From NCBI RefSeq assembly GCF_015160855.1, contig NZ_CP063373.1, forward strand, positions 5,456,001-5,520,000: a DNA stretch of 64,000 bases, given 5' to 3'. This DNA comes from Streptomyces ferrugineus. Its GTDB lineage: Bacteria > Actinomycetota > Actinomycetes > Streptomycetales > Streptomycetaceae. Each line of letters starts with the position of its first letter. Position 1 is the first letter of the stretch. The position numbers and the translations under genes are program-made. Below the pieces are notes generated by a model. It did not search any database. It saw nothing but the letters and a program-made list of their open reading frames with translations, and was not told the DNA's origin. Below are positions 8,171-15,965 of the stretch, in pieces.

Positions 8171-8967
8171 TGCGTGGAGTCCCCCTGCACATTGCCCATG
8201 CCATAGCGCTGCCCGGCCCCTTCGGCTGGGAGAAGGAGGATGAGGCTGGGCAGGGTTCTCTCGTGCAGCGGGGGGCGGCAGTCGTGGACCGGTTCGAAGC
8301 CGTGGCCCGGTCGGCGTTCCCCGATGTGACCGTCGCGGGCGAACTGCCCTTCGGTGATCCCGCCTCGACGCTCGTGGCGCGCTCTGCGGAGGCGTCCCTG
8401 CTGGTGCTGGGACATCGGGGCCGAGGCGGCTTTCCTCGGCTGGCCCTGGGCTCGGTGAGCCTTCAGGTGGCCACACACTCCCGGTGCCCGGTGCTGGTGA
8501 CGCGTCCCGGCTCAGGCGCCGAACTGCCGCGGAAGCGCATCATCGTCGGCGCCGACCTCGTGCACCACACACCGGAGGCGCTGGAGTTCGCGTTCGCGGA
8601 GGCCGACCGCCGCGCGGCCCACCTGCACATCGTGCACACCCTGCACCGTCCCGCGCTGCTGCCCGGTCCAGGCAGCGTCACCTCAGCCCAACGGGATGTG
8701 CACGAGACCGAGGAAAGCGCCCGGGGCCTGGTCGAGGAACGGATCGCCGAGCTGCGCGGACGGCATCCGCAGGTGCCGGTCGAACTGGACATCGAGTGGG
8801 CTCGCCCGGCGACGCGTCTGGCGGAGTTGTCCGAGGAGGCTGATCTGCTGGTGGTCGGCTCGCGCGGCCGCACGGGCCTGCGCCGACTGCTCCTCGGCTC
8901 GGTGAGCAGCGAAGTCCTGCACACTGCCCGCTGCCCCGTCGCCGTCGTGCCCACGGCTGCAGACTGA
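8083..8967 (+). CDS. Universal stress protein, tandem UspA domains
   Basis: A 294-residue cytoplasmic protein with two UspA domains. Domain 1 (residues ~5-145) begins KPVIVGVDDADDQD and ends with GHRGRGGFPRLALGSVS; domain 2 (~150-290) begins KRIIVGADLVHHT and ends with GSRGRTGLRRLLLGSVS. Both keep the G-2x-G-9x-G(S/T) ATP-binding pattern, so both may bind ATP. Tandem proteins of this type belong to the dormancy/hypoxia response in mycobacteria; in Streptomyces the role is general stress. The ATG at 8083 sits after GGAGGGAGTCGAG. Confidence 0.95.
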   Translation: MADAKPVIVGVDDADDQDVLVRYAAHQAVMRGVPLHIAHAIALPGPFGWEKEDEAGQGSLVQRGAAVVDRFEAVARSAFPDVTVAGELPFGDPASTLVARSAEASLLVLGHRGRGGFPRLALGSVSLQVATHSRCPVLVTRPGSGAELPRKRIIVGADLVHHTPEALEFAFAEADRRAAHLHIVHTLHRPALLPGPGSVTSAQRDVHETEESARGLVEERIAELRGRHPQVPVELDIEWARPATRLAELSEEADLLVVGSRGRTGLRRLLLGSVSSEVLHTARCPVAVVPTAAD

Positions 8968-9015
8968 TGACCTCGTCCCGGCCCGTGTGCTACGAGGACT
9001 ACGGAGAGATACGGC

Positions 9016-9570
9016 ATGGCCCTGAACTTGAGGACGTCGAGACCGTGGCACAAGGCCGTCACGTTCCTTGTCGTCGGCTGCCTCGCCGCTGTCTGGGGCG
9101 TGACAGGATGCAGCGGTGACGGGGGCGACTACAACCCACCGGGCGCCAACGCCCGTGTCGGGCCGGTCCTGATCCGTTACGCCCACATCGCCGAACCTCC
9201 GGACGGCCCGTGGAGGACGGGGGACGACGCGCCCCTCTACCTCTGGTTGTTCACCCAGGGGCAGCGCACCGACAGGCTGCTCGGCGCGGAGACGACCGTC
9301 GCACAGTCCGTCGACATCGTGGACGCCGACGGGGCGGTGCGAGGACCGGTCGTGCTTCCCACCGGCAAGCTCGTCGAACTGGAGAAGGGGCGTGCGCACC
9401 TGCTGCTCAGGGGCCTGCGCCAGCAGATCCGGGGCGGGGACTACGTGTGGGTCACTCTGCGCTTCGAACGCGCCGGTGAAATCGCCCTGCAGGTGCACTC
9501 CCAGATCCCCACCTACGTCGACGACGACGCCACCGACGCACCGGGACTGACTTCCCCCTCACCGGAATGA
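9016..9570 (+). CDS. Lipoprotein with PCu(A)C copper-chaperone-like domain
   Basis: A 184-residue exported protein whose signal peptide ends in a lipobox-like stretch (WGVTGC). The mature part (residues ~45-165) follows the cupredoxin-like PCu(A)C fold, with the typical late block LPTGKLVELEKGRAHLLLRG then VTLRFERAGEIALQV. The usual His and Met copper ligands (H-M-x10-M-x21-H-x-M) are mostly absent, so copper binding is doubtful. It follows the universal stress gene by about 50 bases. The fold call is moderate and the metal role is uncertain. Confidence 0.65.
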   Translation: MALNLRTSRPWHKAVTFLVVGCLAAVWGVTGCSGDGGDYNPPGANARVGPVLIRYAHIAEPPDGPWRTGDDAPLYLWLFTQGQRTDRLLGAETTVAQSVDIVDADGAVRGPVVLPTGKLVELEKGRAHLLLRGLRQQIRGGDYVWVTLRFERAGEIALQVHSQIPTYVDDDATDAPGLTSPSPE

Positions 9571-10090
9571 CGACTGCGACAGAGTCAGGGCCACACGCGG
9601 TGAGCGAGCGGGGAACCGCGCATACGGCCAAGCGGGCCCTTGGTGAACGCCTGTTCCCCGGCCGACGCTTGGACTCGGGCTCACCTGCTGCGGCGCCACG
9701 GTCCGCGACGGCGTCCTCGGCGTGCAGATCCTGGTGGCAGGCGGCACGCCGACCGGGGCCTGCACGGGTGGCTCCGCCGATCCTGGAGACCGGGAATCGC
9801 CGGCCCCGACGGGCACCATCGGGTCAGCCCGGTCCGAGCCGACGCCCGACGCATCGCCCGTACGGTGCACACGGGACCGTCTCAGCCTCTCGGTGGGGCG
9901 CCTCTCGGCGGGCGCGGGCAACCGGTATCGCGTCACCCTGCTGGACGCCGCCGGCAAGTGCGTCGGCGAGCCCGCCGAGCGAGAGGGCCGGGTGTACCCG
10001 CCCGGGTCGACCGGTGTGCGCAGACGTCTTCGAGGTCAGCGCGGTCAGGCCGGGAGAGCACCCCTGACCGAGAGGCGGACGACGCCCGGT
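9571..10090 (+). pseudogene. Decayed small secreted-protein gene with frameshifts
   Basis: No single frame spans this stretch, but the high-GC third-position signal moves between frames. One frame holds LVNACSPADAW near 9640, which looks like a lipobox. A second runs from about 9690 to 10010 (VQILVAGGTPTG... then CTRDRLSLSVGRLSAGAG, a Cys-containing beta-rich segment faintly like DUF4232). A third carries ADVFEVSAVRPGEHP to a stop at 10067. An ATG at 9567 overlaps the previous stop. This reads like a lipoprotein gene with two frameshifts rather than empty DNA. Confidence 0.35.
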
Positions 10091-10169
10091 GGTGCTGACC
10101 GGACCGTGTGGGGCGTGCCGCGTCGGGCACTCGGCCCGAGACGATGTCGTGCCGTTCAGGAGGGGGCCC

Positions 10170-12011
10170 ATGGCCGCAGTCATCGAGGACTACGCCCTGC
10201 TGGGTGATCTGCAGACCGCCGCGCTGGTGGGACGCGACGGCTCCATCGACTGGTTGTGCCTGCCCCGGTTCGACTCGCCCGCGTGCTTCGCGGCCCTGCT
10301 CCACAACGAGGAGGCAGGACGGTGGCTGCTGGCCCCGGCCTCCGGCGGCCCTGCTGCCCACCGCCGCTACCGCGGGGACAGCCTGATCCTGGAAAGCCGA
10401 TGGCGCACCGCCGAGGGCGAAGTGCGCGTAGTGGACTGCATGCCATTGCGAGGCGAAGCGGCCGACGTCGTACGCATGGTCGAGGGCCTGTCCGGCCACG
10501 TCACCATGCGCATGGAACTGCGGCTGCGGCTCGACTACGGCCACTTGGCGCCCTGGGTACGGCGCGACGAACCGGACCTGGCCGCCGTCGCCGGACCCGA
10601 CGCGCTGTGGCTGCACACCCCCGTCGAGACCCACGGCGAGGACCTGACGACCGTCGCCGAGTTCACCGTACGTGCCGGTCAGCGCATCCCTTTCGTACTG
10701 ACACACTCCCCCTCCCACCTGCCCCGCCCGCAGCCCGTGGACGCCGAGAAGGCGCTCGCGGACACGGAGGCGTTCTGGACATCGTGGATGTCCCGCTGCC
10801 GGTACGAGGGCAGGTGGCCGCAAGCGGTACGGCGCTCCCTGGTGCTGCTCAAAGCGCTCACCTACGCGCCCACCGGAGGGGTCCTGGCCGCGGCCACCAC
10901 CTCCCTGCCTGAGAAGATCGGCGGCGTACGCAACTGGGACTACCGCTACTGCTGGCTGCGGGACGCCGCCTTCACCCTGCAAGCCCTGCTCGGCACCGGC
11001 TACGTCGAGGAGGCAGCGGCCTGGCGTGAGTGGCTGCTGCGTGCCGTCGCCGGAGACCCGGGAAAGCTGCAGATCATGTACGCCGTGGACGGCGCACGCC
11101 GGCTGCCCGAGCACAGCCTCGACTGGCTGTCCGGCTACGAGAACTCCGCCCCGGTACGGATCGGCAACGCCGCCGCAGACCAGTTCCAACTGGACGTCTG
11201 GGGAGCGGCGCTCGACACGCTGCACCTGGCCCGAGACACCGGGCTCACCCCGCACGACACCGCCTGGGACCTCCAGCGGCGTCTGCTGGACCACCTGGAG
11301 AGCCGCTGGCAGGAGCCGGACAGCGGCCTGTGGGAGGTCCGCGGCCGACCACGTCACTTCGTGCACTCCAAGGTCATGGCCTGGGTCGCCGCCGACCGGG
11401 CCGTGGACACCGTGCGGCGACACGGCCTCACCGGACCGGTGGACCGCTGGCGCGCCCTGCGCGACCGCATCCACACCGAAGTGTGCGCCAAGGGATACGA
11501 CACCGAGCGCAACACCTTCACCCAGTTCTACGGCTCGCGCGGACTCGACGCCGCGCTGCTGCTCCTGCCCAGGGTCGGATTCCTGCCCTGGCACGACTCA
11601 CGGATACACGGCACCGTCGACGCCGTGGCGCGCGAACTGTGCGAGGACGGCCTGCTCCTGCGCTACCGCCCCGGGTCCGACGGCGGCGTCGACGCCCTGC
11701 CCGGAACCGAAGGCGCCTTCCTGGCCTGCACGTTCTGGCTCGCCGACGCACTCCACGGCATCGGGCGACGAGCCGAGGCACACGCACTCTTCGAGCACCT
11801 GCTGACCCTGCGCAACGACGTCGGACTGCTCAGCGAGCAGTACGACCCCCAGGCCCGCCGCCAGTTGGGCAACACCCCCCAGGCGTTCAGCCTCGTCGGC
11901 CTGGTCAACACCGCGCGCTTCCTGAGTGGTGCTCCGACGAAGACCGCCCGTCCCGGCGCGGACCAGCGCCCGCCCACCGAACTCACCCACCCACGGCCGA
12001 ACAGACGGTGA
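10170..12011 (+). CDS. Glycoside hydrolase family 15 protein (trehalase/glucoamylase type)
   Basis: A 613-residue cytoplasmic enzyme. The N-terminal beta domain starts IEDYALLGDLQTAALVGRDG and SIDWLCLPRFDSPACF. The (alpha/alpha)6 barrel contains GGVRNWDYRYCWLRDAAF and ends with EQYDPQ and GNTPQAFSLVGLVNTA, all hallmarks of bacterial GH15. Characterised actinobacterial relatives in Mycobacterium are trehalases, so trehalose hydrolysis is the best guess; glucoamylase or a sugar-transfer role remains possible. ATG at 10170 follows AGGAGGG. The stop is 17 bases from the convergent membrane-protein gene. Confidence 0.92.
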   Translation: MAAVIEDYALLGDLQTAALVGRDGSIDWLCLPRFDSPACFAALLHNEEAGRWLLAPASGGPAAHRRYRGDSLILESRWRTAEGEVRVVDCMPLRGEAADVVRMVEGLSGHVTMRMELRLRLDYGHLAPWVRRDEPDLAAVAGPDALWLHTPVETHGEDLTTVAEFTVRAGQRIPFVLTHSPSHLPRPQPVDAEKALADTEAFWTSWMSRCRYEGRWPQAVRRSLVLLKALTYAPTGGVLAAATTSLPEKIGGVRNWDYRYCWLRDAAFTLQALLGTGYVEEAAAWREWLLRAVAGDPGKLQIMYAVDGARRLPEHSLDWLSGYENSAPVRIGNAAADQFQLDVWGAALDTLHLARDTGLTPHDTAWDLQRRLLDHLESRWQEPDSGLWEVRGRPRHFVHSKVMAWVAADRAVDTVRRHGLTGPVDRWRALRDRIHTEVCAKGYDTERNTFTQFYGSRGLDAALLLLPRVGFLPWHDSRIHGTVDAVARELCEDGLLLRYRPGSDGGVDALPGTEGAFLACTFWLADALHGIGRRAEAHALFEHLLTLRNDVGLLSEQYDPQARRQLGNTPQAFSLVGLVNTARFLSGAPTKTARPGADQRPPTELTHPRPNRR

Positions 12012-12028
12012 CGTCAGCCTGCCGCGTC

Positions 12029-12616
12029 TCACGGACCAGGTCCCGCCGTGCCGGCGCGGTATCCTCGAGCCGCACACCAGGCCAGCAGCAGCCCCGCGGT
12101 GAGGGAACCGCCCATCCCCGCGGCAAGATCGATCACCGTGTCCTGGTACCCGACGCGAATCGGTTCGTCGAAGACCTCCACGGCCAGCCACTCGTACATC
12201 TCCCACAGGCACGCGACGGCGGCGCCCACGGCAGTCGTGGTCAGGGGGACGGCGGCGCGGCGCAGGCCCACGTCATCGGGTGAGGGCAGCAGCCGGTAGC
12301 GGGACAGCAACAGGTGCGAGGCAGCAGCGACCGCACCCGGTGTCACGAAGTGGACCACGGTGTCGTACCAGCCGACGACGCGGTACCAGTGCCACACCTC
12401 CGACCATGTCGCCCAGGTCAGACTGGCGCACACCAGCAGATCGAGAAGGGCCGGGAGCCGCGCGACACGGGGCACGAGCAGGGCCAGGAACAGCAGGGCC
12501 AGAAGCAGGGTGCCCTCCCGGGAAGCAATGCCCACAGCCACGGCGCTGGCGAGCGCCAGGAGCCGCACGCCGTCGGCGGTGATGCGCAGTGCCCGGGAGC
12601 GGGCAGTCGCCACCAC
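12029..12616 (-). CDS. YjdF/DUF2238-like integral membrane protein
   Basis: A 195-residue protein with about five hydrophobic segments. Conserved polar residues sit inside or near membranes: GWYDTVVHFVTPG around residue 82, CLWEMYEWLAVEV around residue 137, and GYQDTVIDLAAGMGG around residue 155. This pattern (YD-H, WE-x-E-W, DT-x-D) is that of the YjdF/DUF2238 family, whose function is unknown. A GTG start at 12616 is used. It is divergent from the PAP2 gene. Confidence 0.8.
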   Translation of the reverse strand: MVATARSRALRITADGVRLLALASAVAVGIASREGTLLLALLFLALLVPRVARLPALLDLLVCASLTWATWSEVWHWYRVVGWYDTVVHFVTPGAVAAASHLLLSRYRLLPSPDDVGLRRAAVPLTTTAVGAAVACLWEMYEWLAVEVFDEPIRVGYQDTVIDLAAGMGGSLTAGLLLAWCAARGYRAGTAGPGP

Positions 12617-12756
12617 GAATGAGTGCCTCCTCGTTCCTGCAGCAGCGTCAGGGTTGATACTTCCAGAATGTCGCTCTATGTCATGTGGTTCAGGGATATA
12701 GATCGTCCTGCTGGGGACCCGGGTGATCAGCGAGCGACTCGGCGGGAGGGCGCCGG
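12617..12756. promoter_or_regulatory. Divergent promoter region
   Basis: This 140-base, relatively AT-rich stretch separates the divergent YjdF-like and PAP2 genes and must hold both promoters. TTGATACT (near 12653) and GATATAGAT (near 12694) are the most AT-rich blocks. No clean dyad was seen. Confidence 0.45.
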
Positions 12757-14223
12757 ATGCGCGGCGAGCGGATGCGATGGCCCCGTGCGGCGGCCGGCCC
12801 GCTCCTGCTGCTGACCGTGACGGCGTTCGTGCTCCTGCTCTTTCTGGTGCGCGGCGAATGGAGCCCGCTGCGCCGAGCCGATCAGGCGGTGGCCGACGGG
12901 CTCAACGACGCCGTGGCGGGCCACGAGGTGGTGGTCCGCGCTCTGCGAATCGCCACCGACCTGGGCGGGAGCCCGATGCTGGCCTGGCTGATGAGCGTGG
13001 GAGTGGCATGGCTGCTGCTGCGCCGCCAGGTACGGGCCGCCCTGTACGCGGCGGTGGCCTCGCTGGGCGCCTGGGCCCTCATCTCGGTGGTCAAGATCCT
13101 GGTGGGCCGCCTGCGTCCGGTGGTCGCAGAACCCTTGGCCGCACCTTCCGGGCTGAGCTTCCCCAGCGGCCACGCCCTCAGCTCGCTGGTGGCCTACGGC
13201 GTGCTGCTGCTGGTCTTCCTGCCTGCGATGACCCGCACTCAGCGCCGGGTCTTCACGGCGGGAGCCGCGACGGTCGTCGCCCTGGTCGGATTCACCCGGA
13301 TCGCCCTCGGGGTGCACTACCTCAGCGACGTCGTCGCCGGCTGGCTGCTGGGCGCCGTCTGGCTGACTGTCACGGCCGTGGCCTTCCGGCACTGGCCCAG
13401 CGATCACCTGCTGGGCCACCGACTGCCGCCCGCCCCCGGCGGCGGTACGGGTGAGCGCTCCCGCGTCCCGGACCCGCTGCCGGTCCTGGGTGCCGCCCGC
13501 GAGCTGCGCCCCGTGCCCGAGCGACACGCTCCCGCCCTGGGGCGCCCGGTCGTCGCCGCGGCCGAGCTGCTCGTGGCCTGGATCCTGATCGTCGGGTCGA
13601 TCTACGGCCTGGGGCTGCTGGTCGAAGGCATGGGAGCCGGGTCTGTCCCACCGAGCTGGGACCGGGCGGTGGCCCAGGACCTGGCTGACGCGCGCACACC
13701 GTGGCTGAGCGATGTCGCCGAAGGACTGCGCTTCCTGGGCGGCGGATCCGGGATCGCCGCCGGCGTGGCGGTCATCGGGCCGCTCGCCGTGGCCGTCACG
13801 CGCAGCTGGCGCCCCATGGCCCTTCTCACGCTGGCACTGATCGGCCAGGTCACGGTGTTCCTGGTCACCTCGATCCTGGTGAACCGCACCCGGCCCGACG
13901 TGGCGCAGCTCCACCCCGAGCTGCCGCCCACAGCGAGCTTCCCCTCCGGGCATGTGACCGCCACTCTCACGCTGACCGCCTGTGCGGCGATCATCGTCTT
14001 CCGCGCGACCGGGAGCACCCGATGGCGGCTGACCGCGGTGGGCATGTCCGTGCTCCTCACCGCCGCCGTGGCCGCCGAGCGACTGTACGCCGGCGCCCAC
14101 TACCTGAGCGATGTGCTGGCCTCCCTCCTCCTGGCCGGGGCCTGGACGGCGATCTGCTGGTGGGTCACCCGTCCACCCCTGGACGCCAGAGCCAGGGAAC
14201 ACGCCGCCCTGAGCCCGGCGTAA
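12757..14223 (+). CDS. Double PAP2 (phosphatidic acid phosphatase type 2) membrane protein
   Basis: A 488-residue protein made of two complete PAP2 units, each with five to six membrane spans. Unit 1 has KILVGRLRP (residues 113-121), FPSGHALSS (~135-143) and RIALGVHYLSDV. Unit 2 has VNRTRPDV, FPSGHVTATL and ERLYAGAHYLSDV. All three phosphatase signature motifs, including the two catalytic histidines and arginine, are present in both, so both halves may be active on lipid phosphates or undecaprenyl pyrophosphate. A Pro/Arg-rich linker joins them. ATG at 12757 follows GGAGGGCG. Most PAP2 proteins are half this length; this is a true fusion in one frame. Confidence 0.93.
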   Translation: MRGERMRWPRAAAGPLLLLTVTAFVLLLFLVRGEWSPLRRADQAVADGLNDAVAGHEVVVRALRIATDLGGSPMLAWLMSVGVAWLLLRRQVRAALYAAVASLGAWALISVVKILVGRLRPVVAEPLAAPSGLSFPSGHALSSLVAYGVLLLVFLPAMTRTQRRVFTAGAATVVALVGFTRIALGVHYLSDVVAGWLLGAVWLTVTAVAFRHWPSDHLLGHRLPPAPGGGTGERSRVPDPLPVLGAARELRPVPERHAPALGRPVVAAAELLVAWILIVGSIYGLGLLVEGMGAGSVPPSWDRAVAQDLADARTPWLSDVAEGLRFLGGGSGIAAGVAVIGPLAVAVTRSWRPMALLTLALIGQVTVFLVTSILVNRTRPDVAQLHPELPPTASFPSGHVTATLTLTACAAIIVFRATGSTRWRLTAVGMSVLLTAAVAAERLYAGAHYLSDVLASLLLAGAWTAICWWVTRPPLDARAREHAALSPA

Positions 14224-14612
14224 CGCCGCTGATGAAAAGGGCAGACGTGGCCAATTGAGAAGGCGTGCTCCGAGGGGGCGGTCTGCAGGGCGTCGCGCTG
14301 CTCGGGGCCGTACGCTAAGCCCGAGTCACCGGCAGTGACGGTGTTGGCGCGGCCGCTGTCGACATACGTGGTCAGGGTGCGCAGCAGCGGCCCCGGCACG
14401 CTGCAGGCCGCCGAGCACCGTGTCCACTCCCAGTCCCGGTGCCGTCCCACGGTGCCGCGGGGCAGCACGCCGCACCGCGTCGCCTCGCGGGCCCCGGCGG
14501 TGAGCCCTGTGCTGGGCGGCGGGTACGCTGCCATGCGATACGGCCTCCGCCCCTGGTGTCCCGCGACTTGATCGCCCACCGGACCTTTTGACAGCCCGAA
14601 AGCCGCACCGTC
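14224..14612. other. Intergenic stretch, no gene seen
   Basis: About 389 bases between the PAP2 gene and the copper-operon membrane protein. Frames on both strands are broken or of biased composition. A minus-strand run (VTAGDSGLAYGPEQRDAL, near 14300) has coding-like character and could be a short remnant, but I cannot identify it. TTGACA at 14588-14593 could be a -35 element for the next gene. Confidence 0.35.
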
Positions 14613-15287
14613 ATGCGACCGCTCGAACCGCCCCGCTCCGCCGCCTCCCCGGCGTACGGCGTGCTGCGTGGGATGCGCGCGGGCGTGCTGGCGTTGTTGT
14701 GCGTGCTGCTGCCGCTGGCCGGGCACGTGCTCTCTCGGGGACACACACCGCGGTGGGCCGTCGTGATGGCGATGGCTCTGGTGGCCGTACCCGGTGCGGC
14801 CGTCCTGACGCGACGGCGGCTTACCGACACCCAGCTGCTCGTCGCTCTCGCGGTGGCGCAACTCGCCTACCACGCCGCCTATGCGCTGCCCGGAGCCTGC
14901 GCCGCCGTCGCGGCACAGGGCGGTCGACCCGGCGGTCCGACCTGGCTGATCGAGCACGACGCGGTCGCCGGACCGCCGCCCGGTGTACTGCTGGCCGGGC
15001 ACCTGGTCACACTGCTGCTCGCGTCGCGACTGCTGGGCATCACGGAGCGTCTGCTGTGGCAGGGCAGGCCGCTGCTGGCCGCCGTACGCCGACTGCTGCT
15101 GTTCGTGTGGCCGCTGCTCGGCCGCTCCCACGGCACGGGTCCGCAGACCACCGTCCGGGAGAACGCACCGCGGCTGAGGTCGACCGTGCTGGTGCGGCTG
15201 TACGGGGGCCGGGCTCCGCCACGGGGCGCGGTCAGTCCGCTCGCCCTTTCCCGGCCCCTGCCGATCGGCGGTCCCCGCCTGCCCTGA
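14613..15287 (+). CDS. Integral membrane protein upstream of copC
   Basis: A 224-residue protein with five or so hydrophobic segments in the first 165 residues and a basic C-terminal tail. His residues lie at membrane borders (LAGHVLSRGH, AQLAYHAAYA, LLAGHLVTLLL), a pattern seen in the uncharacterised membrane proteins that precede copC in actinobacterial copper clusters. That spacing of histidines suggests metal handling, but this is inference. It is 90 bases upstream of copC and reads the same way, so it is probably part of the copper operon. Confidence 0.7.
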   Translation: MRPLEPPRSAASPAYGVLRGMRAGVLALLCVLLPLAGHVLSRGHTPRWAVVMAMALVAVPGAAVLTRRRLTDTQLLVALAVAQLAYHAAYALPGACAAVAAQGGRPGGPTWLIEHDAVAGPPPGVLLAGHLVTLLLASRLLGITERLLWQGRPLLAAVRRLLLFVWPLLGRSHGTGPQTTVRENAPRLRSTVLVRLYGGRAPPRGAVSPLALSRPLPIGGPRLP

Positions 15288-15377
15288 CGGGCGTGGCGCG
15301 AGGACCGGATCCCGCGGGCCGGTCCCGCCCGCCCCGGACGCACACGCGGCCGGGGGGATGACTGAGAGCCCCTCACC

Positions 15378-15965
15378 ATGCCTGTCATCGACCGGCGTGC
15401 CGCCCACACGGCGGCACGCGTCCTCGTCGTACCCGCCGCCCTGACGGCCCTGGCCGTCGCCGTCCCGCAGGCCGCGGCCCACACCGGACTCGAAAGCAGC
15501 AGCCCCGGCGCGAACGCCGCGCTCGCCGGGCTGCCTCCGCGCCTCACGCTGGCCTTCAGCGATCCGATGACCCAGAAGTACGCCAAGGTCGCCGTCACCG
15601 GTCCGGACGGAGCATCCGTCGCTGACGGTGCGCCGCAGGCCGACGGCGAGACCGTCACTCTCGCGCTCACCAGCGGCTCCGCTGCCGGCCGTTACACCGT
15701 CGGCTACCGGGTCGTGTCCCAGGACGGGCACCCTGTCTCCGGCTCGTACACCTTCACGGTCAAGGCGACGGCCACCTCCCCGGCGGCACCGGCGAAGGAA
15801 GCCGCCGCTTCCCCTGAGGCTCCGGCGCTCAAGGCTCAGGAGGCGGACGACAAGTCCTCCGGGTCCGGGACGCCGGTGCTGGCGGCGGCCGGCGCGCTGG
15901 CCGTGGCCGGGGTCATCGGGGGCGTCCTGGTCCGCCGACGCAGGCAGGCCCGCGATGGCGACTGA
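15378..15965 (+). CDS. copC: CopC-domain copper resistance protein with C-terminal membrane anchor
   Basis: A 195-residue exported protein. The signal peptide ends AVPQAAA, leaving His35 as the mature N-terminus (HTGLESSSPG), which is the copper ligand in CopC proteins. The second ligand region is SQDGHPVSGSYTF. The beta-sandwich covers residues 35-130; then comes an Ala/Pro/Glu-rich linker and a final span with a basic tail (RRRRQA), so it stays membrane-bound at the outer face. Its stop overlaps the downstream CopD-CtaG gene. It probably hands copper to that partner. Confidence 0.93.
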   Translation: MPVIDRRAAHTAARVLVVPAALTALAVAVPQAAAHTGLESSSPGANAALAGLPPRLTLAFSDPMTQKYAKVAVTGPDGASVADGAPQADGETVTLALTSGSAAGRYTVGYRVVSQDGHPVSGSYTFTVKATATSPAAPAKEAAASPEAPALKAQEADDKSSGSGTPVLAAAGALAVAGVIGGVLVRRRRQARDGD

